Source: an uncultured Oscillospiraceae bacterium (lineage in GTDB: Bacteria; Bacillota; Clostridia; Oscillospirales; Oscillospiraceae). Taken from it: a stretch of 58,385 nt of DNA. The position numbers were made by a program, and so were the translations under genes. Every line of letters begins with the position of its first letter. Within the stretch, counting starts at the first letter, position 1. The stretch lies in the NCBI GenBank assembly GCA_934553255.1, contig CAKTEZ010000006.1, forward strand, positions 1-58,385, in the 5' to 3' direction. A model generated the notes under the pieces. The model ran no database searches, had not been told where the DNA came from, and saw nothing but the letters and a program-made list of their open reading frames with translations. Below are positions 51,548 through 58,385 of this stretch, in pieces.

Positions 51548-51577
51548 ATAAGCAGTGCTGCGGACGGTAACGGACGC
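51548..51577 (+). repeat. 30-bp direct repeat, copy 2
   Basis: This is an exact copy of 51426-51455. The 92 bases between the copies include a 12-bp hairpin (TTTTCCGTGCTG/CAGCACGGAAAA, 51519-51547 region) whose right arm ends at copy 2. No gene lies between the copies. Confidence 0.85.
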
Positions 51578-51598
51578 CGCTTATACGCAGTAAAACGA

Positions 51599-51637
51599 AA
51601 AAGGGGTATTCTCTTTCCGAAAGAGAATACCCCTTTT
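51599..51637. terminator. secA terminator
   Basis: A perfect 18-bp stem with a CCG loop has AAAAGGGGTATT on the left and complement ending in TTTT on the right. It is readable in both directions. Confidence 0.8.
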
Positions 51638-51691
51638 GCCCCCCAAGCCGCAAATTTCCGTATCTGTCAGTTGTGCAGGGAGGCGCTGAAC

Positions 51692-52036
51692 ATGATCGAG
51701 TCAAAAATCTATATTGGGCTGAACGATCTGTCGACGAACACTCAGCTCTTTGAAAACGAAAAGTATATCAGAGTGCTTCGCAATGTATGCTATTCCTACA
51801 AGGTACCTTTTTCCTTTCAGGTGCAAGAGGGCGGATATATTTACGAAAACGGAGAATACGCCCGGGAGACCAGTCTGGTCCTTACCCTGATCGATGTTGA
51901 TAAGGCCATTGTGAATGACATTGCCAAGGACCTGTGCGCCTTCTTTCATCAGGAGTCCGTCCTGGTCACCGAAAACCGGCTGCAGGCGCATTTCGTCCGC
52001 GAAACATTGGAATGCAGTAAGGAAACCTTGTTGTAA
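51692..52036 (+). CDS. hypothetical protein, 114 aa, AT-richer than neighbours
   Basis: This is a 114-residue protein with an alpha/beta pattern (SKIYIGLNDLSTNTQLFENEKY, then RETSLVLTLIDVDKAIVNDIAKDLC and ESVLVTENRLQAHFV). It has no signal peptide or membrane helix. The shape is that of a small ferredoxin-like or DUF3574-like domain, but I cannot name the family. GGGAGG precedes the ATG. Codon use and GC content are lower than in secA and pgeF, suggesting separate origin. Confidence 0.6.
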   Translation: MIESKIYIGLNDLSTNTQLFENEKYIRVLRNVCYSYKVPFSFQVQEGGYIYENGEYARETSLVLTLIDVDKAIVNDIAKDLCAFFHQESVLVTENRLQAHFVRETLECSKETLL

Positions 52037-52072
52037 GATCATTCAGACCACAGGCGCGAAAGGAGGTCCCTT

Positions 52073-52891
52073 ATGCCCTTTACCGAACACAATGTCAATG
52101 GCGTGATCTTCGACACCGCCGATGTGCTTTCCGTCGGCGGCGTGCGCCACGCCTTCACGACGCGGCACGGCGGCGTCAGCCCCGCGCCGTTCGACTCGCT
52201 CAACTTCGCCAATAACCGCGGCGACAGCGAGGAAAATCTGCTGGAAAACTACCGGCGTCTCGGCGCGGCGGTCGGCTTCGACGCCTCGCGCGGCGTGGGC
52301 TGCCGCCAGATCCACTCCGACCTTGTACGCATCGCGCGCGAGGAGGACGCGGGCAGGCTTCGCTGGGACGAGCGGCCCTACGACGCGGACGCGCTCATCA
52401 CGAATGTGCCGAACCTGCCGCTGTTTGCCTACGGCACGGACTGCTGCACGATCACGGTCTACGACCCGACCTCGCGCTGCATCGCCGCCATCCACGCGGG
52501 CTGGCGCGGCACGGCGAGCGGCATCGTACTCAAGGCACTCGTTTCGATGATGAGTCTCTACGGCGCCGACCCCTACACGACCCGCGCCGCCATCGGCCCC
52601 GCCATCGGCAAATGCTGCTTTGAAACGGACGGCGATGTGGTGGAGGCGTTCCGCGCCCTGCTCGACCCCGCCGTGGACGAACATATCGAGCGCCGCGGGG
52701 ACAAGTACCACATTGACCTCAAGGCCATCAACCGCCTGTGGCTGCTGCGAAGCGGGCTGGACCCCCGACACATCGACATTCACCTCGACTGCACCATGTG
52801 CCGTCCGGACCGCTACTGGTCGCACCGCGGCATGGGCGAGCGGCGCGGCGGCATGGCCGCGGTCATCGTTTTGACGGAGGAGGAGCGATGA
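52073..52891 (+). CDS. pgeF: peptidoglycan editing factor PgeF (YfiH/laccase-domain family)
   Basis: This is a 272-residue protein. Family motifs are HAFTTRHGGVS, GCRQIHSD (usually Q-x-H), YGTDCCTITVYD, AAIHAGWRGTASGIVLKAL and DCTMCRPDRYWSHR. The His/Cys metal ligands of the family are present. In E. coli YfiH removes mis-incorporated L-Ser from the peptidoglycan stem; some relatives act as purine nucleosidases. It overlaps the next gene by four bases (ATGA). Confidence 0.88.
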   Translation: MPFTEHNVNGVIFDTADVLSVGGVRHAFTTRHGGVSPAPFDSLNFANNRGDSEENLLENYRRLGAAVGFDASRGVGCRQIHSDLVRIAREEDAGRLRWDERPYDADALITNVPNLPLFAYGTDCCTITVYDPTSRCIAAIHAGWRGTASGIVLKALVSMMSLYGADPYTTRAAIGPAIGKCCFETDGDVVEAFRALLDPAVDEHIERRGDKYHIDLKAINRLWLLRSGLDPRHIDIHLDCTMCRPDRYWSHRGMGERRGGMAAVIVLTEEER

Positions 52892-54450
52892 CGCGGCGGC
52901 TGAGGGCGCTCGCGCTGGCGCTCCTTCTTGCGCTCATGCTGACCGGCTGCTGGGAGGCCGAGCCGGAGCCGGACGACTTCTGGAACGACGGGACGCAGCA
53001 GGAGGAAGCTCCGCCGAAGGAAACGCCGCTGACGGCAACGGACTTCACGCTGCCCTACCTCTCCGGCCAGACCTTCGACCCCGTGACCTGCATCGACGGC
53101 GTGCAGCAGACCGTCGGCGCGCTGCTCTACGAGCCGCTCTTCGCGCTGGACCGCACATTCCAGCCGAAGCCGGTGCTTTGCGAATCCATGGCACAGAGCG
53201 CCGACAATGCAGGGCGTCCGGTCCTGACCTTTACGCTGCGCGGCGACGCGGTCTTTTCCGACGGAAGCCCGCTCACCGCGAAGGATGTTCTGGCGACCTA
53301 CCGCCGCGCCGCGGAGTCGGAGCGCTACGGCGCGCGCTTTGCGGGCGTCGTTTCGATGGCGGCGCAGGACGACCGCCGGCTCGTTATCACGCTCGCGCAG
53401 GAAAACGCCTTTTTCGACCGTCTGTTGGACATTCCCATCGTCAAGGCCGGAACGGAGAACGCCCTCGTTCCGCTCGGCACCGGTCCCTATGTCTACACGA
53501 CCGACGCGGACGGTGCGGCGCTGACCGCCAGCACCGGCTGGTGGCGCGGGGAGACGCTGCCCCTCGCGCGCATTGCGCTTGCCGCCGCCAAGGACAACGA
53601 CACCGCCGTGAGCCTCTTCGCCTCGCAGGTCGTCCACTTCCTGCTCGTTGACCCCGTCGGCGTCGCCGCCGCGCCCACGAGCGGCGCGGTCACGCTGACC
53701 GACGTTCCCACCACGATAATGCAGTATCTCGGCTTCAACCTGAGCCACACGCCGCTTGACGACGCCGCGGTGCGCCGCGCGATGAGCGGCGTACTCGACC
53801 GCGATACGCTCGTCTCTTCCCTGCTCTCCGGCCACGGCACGGCGGCGCAGCTCCCTGTGCTGATGCAGAGCTTTTCCCCCTCGGACCGGGAGCGGCTGGG
53901 CCGATACGAATACCGTATCCCGACGGCGGACTACGCCGCCGCCTTGGAGGCCGCAGGTGTGACCGACGCGCGTCCGCGCAGTCTGACGCTGCTGGTGAAC
54001 GAGGAAAACAGCTTCAAGCGGACGCTCGCAGAGAGCATCTGCACCCAGCTTTCGACGGACATCCTGACCGTCACGCCGAGGGTCCTGCCGTGGGCAGACT
54101 ATCTGTCCGCCCTGCAAAAAGGCGATTTTGACCTCTACCTCGGTGAGGTGCGCCTGACCGCCGACTGCGACGCGGGCGTGCTGCTCGACGCGGACGGCGC
54201 GCTGAACTACGGCGGCTTTGTGAGCGAGAGTCTTTCCGCGCGCAGCGATTCGCTGCTGCGCGGCGGCAGCGGAGCCGCCGCGGCATACGCCGAAGGCTTT
54301 GTCGAGGAAACGCCCTTTGCCCCGCTGCTGTTCAAGGCAAAGGCGGTCGTCACGCCCGCCGGTCTGGTCGAGGGCATGACGCCCTCGGTCTCGAACCCGT
54401 TTGACGGGCTGGAGGGCTGGACCTTCCGGCTGAACGGCGGGGAGGGCTGA
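52888..54450 (+). CDS. peptide/nickel-type ABC substrate-binding lipoprotein (SBP_bac_5)
   Basis: This is a 520-residue protein. The lipoprotein signal ends in LTGC (Cys about 20). The family features are VGALLYEPLFALD, LTFTLRGDAVFSDGSPLTAKDVLATYRRA and PLGTGPYVY, typical of DppA/OppA-type binding proteins. No permease or ATPase is adjacent, so it is either an orphan using a distant transporter or an accessory protein. It is coupled to pgeF, which may hint at a muropeptide ligand; this is speculation. Confidence 0.85.
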   Translation: MTRRLRALALALLLALMLTGCWEAEPEPDDFWNDGTQQEEAPPKETPLTATDFTLPYLSGQTFDPVTCIDGVQQTVGALLYEPLFALDRTFQPKPVLCESMAQSADNAGRPVLTFTLRGDAVFSDGSPLTAKDVLATYRRAAESERYGARFAGVVSMAAQDDRRLVITLAQENAFFDRLLDIPIVKAGTENALVPLGTGPYVYTTDADGAALTASTGWWRGETLPLARIALAAAKDNDTAVSLFASQVVHFLLVDPVGVAAAPTSGAVTLTDVPTTIMQYLGFNLSHTPLDDAAVRRAMSGVLDRDTLVSSLLSGHGTAAQLPVLMQSFSPSDRERLGRYEYRIPTADYAAALEAAGVTDARPRSLTLLVNEENSFKRTLAESICTQLSTDILTVTPRVLPWADYLSALQKGDFDLYLGEVRLTADCDAGVLLDADGALNYGGFVSESLSARSDSLLRGGSGAAAAYAEGFVEETPFAPLLFKAKAVVTPAGLVEGMTPSVSNPFDGLEGWTFRLNGGEG

Positions 54451-54480
54451 GGCGCTTCAGTCCCGCGCATTCTCATGATA

Positions 54481-54527
54481 AAAAAGCAGAGGTCCCGCGG
54501 TCTGCGCCGCGGGACTTCCGCTTTTTT
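54481..54527. terminator. bidirectional terminator
   Basis: A core 9-bp stem (GTCCCGCGG and complement, loop TCTGCG) is extended by AAAAAGC/GCTTTTTT pairing. It lies between the convergent lipoprotein gene and lexA. Confidence 0.75.
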
Positions 54528-54560
54528 CTATTTATGTTCTCTCCGTGCAGCGGTGGCCGC

Positions 54561-55205
54561 TCAATACTGGCGCACAACGGCGACGACCTTTCCAAGGACC
54601 TCGCACTCGCGCCCGTCAATGGGCTGGTAGTCGGGGTTCGCGGGCAGGAGCCATATCGCGCCGTTCTGCTTCTGGAAGGTCTTGACCGTGGCCTCGTCGC
54701 CGATGAGAGCGACGACGATCTCGCCGTTGTTGGCGGTCTGTTGGCGGCGGACGACCACCAGATCGTCCGGCAGAATGCCGACACCGAGCATGGATTCGCC
54801 GCGCACACGCAGGGCGAAATACTCGCCGCTACGGCCGCCGGTATCAAAGGTGAGGTAATCCTCGATGCACTCCTGCGCCAGAATGGGGCTGCCCGCGGCG
54901 ACATTGCCGACGATGGGTACGCGGTCGACACGGGGGGCCGCCTCCTCCATAAAGTCGGCGGGCGGAGCGGACGGACGGACGGGCTTGGCTCCCCCGCCAA
55001 TGAGGGCGATGGCGCGGCCCTTGCCTGCCCCACGCTCGATGTAGCCGAGGTCCTCCAGATGCTTGATGTGGAAGTGGGCGGTGGACGGCGATTTTAGGTC
55101 CAGCTCCGCACAGATCTCGCGCACGGAGGGCGGGTAGCCCTGTTCGGTCACGCACTTGACGATGTAGTCATATACTTTTTGCTGCATTCTCGACAGTTTT
55201 TCCAT
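54561..55205 (-). CDS. lexA: SOS repressor LexA
   Basis: This is a 214-residue protein. The N-terminal winged helix is RMQQKVYDYIVKCVTEQGYPPSVREICAELDLKSPSTAHFHIKHLEDLGYI. The Ala-Gly self-cleavage site is in GNVAAGSPI. The catalytic Ser is in RGESMLGVGI and the Lys in DEATVKTFQ. The start ATG has GGGAGG at suitable spacing. It is divergent from the MoxR-type gene. The likely SOS box is discussed with its promoter. Confidence 0.95.
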   Translation of the reverse strand: MEKLSRMQQKVYDYIVKCVTEQGYPPSVREICAELDLKSPSTAHFHIKHLEDLGYIERGAGKGRAIALIGGGAKPVRPSAPPADFMEEAAPRVDRVPIVGNVAAGSPILAQECIEDYLTFDTGGRSGEYFALRVRGESMLGVGILPDDLVVVRRQQTANNGEIVVALIGDEATVKTFQKQNGAIWLLPANPDYQPIDGRECEVLGKVVAVVRQY

Positions 55206-55238
55206 CGCGCATAGCCTCCCGCATAGAATTCTGGGTAC

Positions 55239-55277
55239 AGTATAGCACAGGTGTTCCAAAAATGCAACAAGTGTTTG
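55239..55277 (-). promoter_or_regulatory. lexA promoter with candidate SOS box
   Basis: On the minus strand TTGCAT (55267-55262), 17 bases, TATACT (55244-55239). The dyad CAAACACTTGTTGC (55277-55264) overlaps the -35 and keeps the AAC-N4-GTT core of Firmicute LexA boxes (GAAC-N4-GTTC). A weaker GGAACACCTGTGCT half-match lies in the spacer. Confidence 0.5.
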
Positions 55278-55313
55278 ATAGAAATTCTGCATTTTTTCAT
55301 AGGTGTGTTTGCA

Positions 55314-55342
55314 TTGACAGCGCCGTGGAGACTATGTACAAT
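55314..55342 (+). promoter_or_regulatory. promoter of the MoxR/VWA pair
   Basis: TTGACA (55314-55319), 17 bases, TACAAT (55337-55342). Confidence 0.7.
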
Positions 55343-55376
55343 AAGGCATGAAAATTTATAACGACGAGGGATGACC

Positions 55377-56189
55377 ATGACGACTTCTTTCCGCGGGACC
55401 GAAAACTATGTTGCCTCCCCTGAGCTGATGGGCGCGGTGGACATTGCCGTAGCGCTGCAAAAGCCGCTGCTCATCAAGGGCGAACCCGGTACGGGCAAGA
55501 CCATGCTCGCGCAGGCGGTCGCCGACGCGCTGGGCAAAAAACTCATCATCTGGAATGTGAAATCCACCACCAAGGCACAGGACGGCCTGTATGTCTACGA
55601 TGTGGTGCAGAGATTGTACGACAGTCAGTTCGGCTCCGCCGGCGTGGACGACATTGGGAAGTACATCAAGCTTGGCAAGCTCGGCGAGGCGTTCTCCTCA
55701 GACGAGCAGGTGGTGCTGCTCATCGACGAGGTGGACAAGGCTGACCTTGAGTTCCCGAACGACCTTCTCTGGGAGCTGGACAAGATGGAGTTCTACATTC
55801 CCGAGACGAAGGAGACGGTCAGGGCGAAGCAGCGCCCCATCGTCATCATCACCTCCAACGCGGAGAAGGAGCTGCCGGACGCTTTCCTGCGCCGCTGCAT
55901 CTTCCACTACATCGCCTTCCCCACGCAGGAGCAGATGGAAAAGATCATCCGCGTCCACTTCGACACGCTTGACGAGACTCTGCTCCAGCAGGCAATGCAG
56001 GCGTTCTACTACCTGCGCTCCATCGACAGCATCGAAAAGAAGCCCTCGACCAGCGAGTTGGTCGATTGGCTGCGCGCGCTGCAGCTCGGCGGCGTCGATC
56101 CCACGAGCATTGCGCGCGAGATCCCGTTCGCGGGCGTACTGCTCAAGAAGGACAAGGACATTGCGGCGATGCAGCGCCGTATGCGGTAA
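55377..56189 (+). CDS. MoxR-type AAA+ ATPase
   Basis: This is a 270-residue protein. Walker A is GEPGTGKTMLAQAV (about 36-49), Walker B VVLLIDEVDKAD, sensor 1 VIITSNAEKELPDAFLRRC with arginine fingers, and sensor 2 follows. Of two ATGs six bases apart the second has better spacing from GAGGG. It is paired with a VWA/CoxE-like gene five bases downstream. MoxR-VWA couples usually act as chaperones that mature metalloenzymes or membrane complexes; the client here is unknown. Confidence 0.9.
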   Translation: MTTSFRGTENYVASPELMGAVDIAVALQKPLLIKGEPGTGKTMLAQAVADALGKKLIIWNVKSTTKAQDGLYVYDVVQRLYDSQFGSAGVDDIGKYIKLGKLGEAFSSDEQVVLLIDEVDKADLEFPNDLLWELDKMEFYIPETKETVRAKQRPIVIITSNAEKELPDAFLRRCIFHYIAFPTQEQMEKIIRVHFDTLDETLLQQAMQAFYYLRSIDSIEKKPSTSELVDWLRALQLGGVDPTSIAREIPFAGVLLKKDKDIAAMQRRMR

Positions 56190-56194
56190 CGCCC

Positions 56195-57394
56195 ATGTTC
56201 GTCGGATTTTTCTACCTGCTGCGCCAGCGAGGCTTCGGCGTTTCCCTCAGCGAGTGGATGACGCTGATGGAGGGGCTGCTGCTTGGTCTGCACCGCTCGA
56301 CGCTGACCGGCTTTTACGATCTATGCCGCGCCGTCCTCGTCAAGAGCGAGGCGGACTACGACCGCTTTGACGCGGCCTTTCTGGAATACTTCAAGAATGT
56401 CCCGTATCCGGAGGAGCTGCTGCCCGAGGAGTTGATGGACTGGCTGAACCATCCGAAGAACGCCTTGGAGGAGTTCCGCGCCTTCCTGCGCGAGCAGGGC
56501 TACGCGGAAAAGAGCATCGAGGAAATTCTGAAGATGTTCGAAGAGCGTCTCCGCGAGCAGAAGGAGGAACACAACGGCGGTTCGTACTGGATCGGCACGG
56601 GCGGCTTCTCCAACTTCGGCAATTCCGGTCACAGCCCGCAGGGCATTCGCGTGGGCGGCGAGAGCTGCCACCGCCGCGCGTTTCAGGTGGCGGGTGAGCG
56701 GAAGTACCGCGACTTCCGCCGCGACAACACGCTCGACATCCGGCAGCTCCAGATGGCGTTCCGCCTGCTGCGGCAGTACTCCGACCAGTCGCTCGGCGAC
56801 AAGACGGAGTTCGATGTGGACGGGACCATTCGCGACACCTGCGACAACGCCGGCACACTCAAGGTGCGCTACAAGCGCCCGCGCCGCAACACGGTGAAGG
56901 TGCTGATGCTGATGGACTCCGGCGGGTCGATGAGCTACTACTCGCAGCTTTGCTCCATGCTGTTTCAGGCGGCGCGGCAGTCCAACCACTTCAAGGAGCT
57001 GCACGTTTACTACTTCCACAACTGCATCTACTCCACCGTCTACAACGACCCGCGTATGTACCGCGAGCACGGCGTTTCGACCGAATGGATCCTGAAGAAT
57101 TTCGGCAGCGAGTACAAGGTCATTTTGGTCGGCGACGCGCTGATGGATATGTACGAGCTGACGGAAAAGCGCTACGACTACCGCACCGGCTCCGGTTCCC
57201 TGTCCGGCCTTGACTGGCTCAGGCGGTTCAAGGAGCAGTACAGCCACCTCATCTGGCTCAATCCCGAGGAGCCGCCGCGCTACGGCGGCTACTGGGGGCA
57301 AAGCTATGGCTATGTCGCGCGTCTCATCGATATGTATCCGCTGAGCGTGGACGGACTGGCACAGGGCATGAAGAAGCTGCTGGTCCGCAAATAA
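56195..57394 (+). CDS. VWA domain-containing CoxE-like protein
   Basis: This is a 399-residue protein. The N-terminal helical part (about 1-130) is followed by a VWA domain (about 230-395) with MIDAS motif MLMDSGGSMSYYS and downstream Thr/Asp residues (VGDALMDMYEL). Its partner is the MoxR ATPase. The Shine-Dalgarno is weak, consistent with coupling to the upstream gene. Confidence 0.85.
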   Translation: MFVGFFYLLRQRGFGVSLSEWMTLMEGLLLGLHRSTLTGFYDLCRAVLVKSEADYDRFDAAFLEYFKNVPYPEELLPEELMDWLNHPKNALEEFRAFLREQGYAEKSIEEILKMFEERLREQKEEHNGGSYWIGTGGFSNFGNSGHSPQGIRVGGESCHRRAFQVAGERKYRDFRRDNTLDIRQLQMAFRLLRQYSDQSLGDKTEFDVDGTIRDTCDNAGTLKVRYKRPRRNTVKVLMLMDSGGSMSYYSQLCSMLFQAARQSNHFKELHVYYFHNCIYSTVYNDPRMYREHGVSTEWILKNFGSEYKVILVGDALMDMYELTEKRYDYRTGSGSLSGLDWLRRFKEQYSHLIWLNPEEPPRYGGYWGQSYGYVARLIDMYPLSVDGLAQGMKKLLVRK

Positions 57395-57396
57395 GG

Positions 57397-57432
57397 AAAA
57401 AGGAAGAGCTGCTCTCGCAGCTCTTCCTTTTT
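57397..57432. terminator. bidirectional terminator
   Basis: A perfect 15-bp stem (AAAAAGGAAGAGCTG and complement) with a 6-base loop CTCTCG lies between the VWA gene and gdhA. Confidence 0.85.
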
Positions 57433-57452
57433 GGTTTTCAAGGCGGTTTGGC

Positions 57453-58385
57453 TTAGAAAATGCCCTGAGCCATCATGGCGTCGGCGACCTTCTGGAAGCC
57501 GGCGATGTTGGCGCCAGCGACCAGGTTGTAGCCCAGGCCATAGCGCTCGGCGGCCTCGACGGAAGCCTCGTAGATGTTCTTCATGATGCTCTGCATCTTG
57601 GCATCGACTTCCTCAGCGGTCCAGTACAGACGCTCGGCGTTCTGAGCCATTTCGAGCTCGGAGACGGAGACGCCGCAGGCGTTAACAGCCTTGGAGGGAG
57701 CGACGGTGATGTGCTTCTGGCCCATCAGGAAGGCCAGAGCATCGTTGGTGGTGGGCATATTGCCAACTTCGATGTAGTAAGGAACACCGGACTCGGCGAT
57801 CTTCTTGGCCCACTCCATGTTGACATCGTTCTGGGTAGCGGCGGGCATGTAGACATCGACGTCCTTGACGCCCCAGCACTTCTGACCCTCGACGAACTCA
57901 ACGCCGAACTTGTCAGCATAGGGCTTGCAGTGCATAGGATCCTTGGCGCGCATCTCGAGGATGTAGTTGAGCTTCTCTTCGGTGACAACGCCATCCGGAT
58001 CGTGGATGTAGCCGTCGGGGCCGGCGAAGTAAGTGACCTTGCCGCCGAGCTCGGCAATCTTCTTCATGATGCCCCAGCCAACGTTGCCGTAACCGGACAT
58101 AGCGACGCGGATGCCCTTGACTTCCTTGCCGTCGTGCTTGAGGACTTCACGCAGATAATAAACAGCGCCGTAACCGGTCGCCTCGGGACGGAGGATGGAA
58201 CCGCCGGTGCAGACAGCCTTGCCGGACATGGCGCCGAACTCAGCGGCACCGACGATGCGGCGATACTGACCATAGAGATAACCGACCTCGCGGCCGCCGA
58301 CACCAACATCACCGGCGGGGCAGTCGATGTCCTGACCGATGTGACGATGGAACTCGGTCATGAAGGCCTGGCAGAAGCGCATGAC
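57453..58385 (-). CDS. gdhA: NADP-type glutamate dehydrogenase, C-terminal part (5' end beyond window)
   Basis: 310 residues are visible and the frame stays open to the window edge. Family motifs: MRFCQAFMTEFHRHIGQDIDCPAGDVGVGGREVGYL, GSILRPEATGYG, the Rossmann segment AMSGYGNVGWG and the C-terminal NLVAGANIAGFQKVADAM. It interconverts glutamate with 2-oxoglutarate and ammonia. The coenzyme call (hexameric GdhA type) follows the PEATGYG and GREVGYL patterns and is not certain. Confidence 0.95.
   Translation of the reverse strand, partial: VMRFCQAFMTEFHRHIGQDIDCPAGDVGVGGREVGYLYGQYRRIVGAAEFGAMSGKAVCTGGSILRPEATGYGAVYYLREVLKHDGKEVKGIRVAMSGYGNVGWGIMKKIAELGGKVTYFAGPDGYIHDPDGVVTEEKLNYILEMRAKDPMHCKPYADKFGVEFVEGQKCWGVKDVDVYMPAATQNDVNMEWAKKIAESGVPYYIEVGNMPTTNDALAFLMGQKHITVAPSKAVNACGVSVSELEMAQNAERLYWTAEEVDAKMQSIMKNIYEASVEAAERYGLGYNLVAGANIAGFQKVADAMMAQGIF

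Overview
The window is a mostly GC-rich (roughly 60-65% by eye), densely coding chromosomal segment of a Firmicute. Ruminococcaceae/Oscillospiraceae-like Clostridia is my best inference. This rests on gene content (FakA with Asp23/Gls24, a two-gene SufC/SufB-like Fe-S system, a LexA/DinR-type repressor, a YacP/Rae1 domain, a TM1266-type hydrogenase regulator), on strong Shine-Dalgarno sites with GTG/TTG starts, and on canonical sigma-A promoters with 17-base spacers. No tRNA, rRNA, CRISPR array or intact insertion sequence was found.

Bases 1-7200 look like an acquired island. It opens with the end of a DUF6076 zinc-ribbon protein and a sigma-70-like factor of the type carried by integrative elements. 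An ECF sigma/anti-sigma (DUF4367) pair follows, then a clearly AT-richer run of exported proteins: a small secreted protein, a peptidoglycan-binding cell-wall hydrolase, a lipoprotein, an amidase-domain protein and an SLH protein. About 750 bases without a convincing gene separate the island from the GC-rich chromosome.

Bases 7500-32000 carry transport and regulation. They hold an ABC exporter with an HTH-AbrB fusion regulator, and a TM1266 hydrogenase-system regulator with a TauABC-like importer behind a structured, terminator-bearing leader. A carbohydrate-uptake cluster follows (orphan MalK-type ATPase, malQ, two permeases, binding protein, LacI regulator with palindromic operators). Next are a YhaM-like HD/OB protein, a BlaI/M56 protease pair with twin operators, a BMP-type nucleoside importer with a nitrilase-family amidase, and the SufB-like/SufC pair facing a ferritin-like gene.

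Bases 32000-46000 hold fakA-asp23, a DUF1538 membrane protein followed by a fused tandem PII-like protein, and the aspartate pathway (thrC diverging from hom-lysC-asd through overlapping promoters). The most interesting gene lies here: a TetM-like ribosomal GTPase fused at its C-terminus to a complete YacP/Rae1-like NYN endoribonuclease domain.

Bases 45000-58385 carry housekeeping genes: rlmD, a beta-CASP metallo-hydrolase, secA, pgeF with a peptide-binding lipoprotein, lexA diverging from a MoxR/VWA pair, and the C-terminal part of glutamate dehydrogenase running off the window end.

All calls come from reading translations and motifs by eye. No database search was run.
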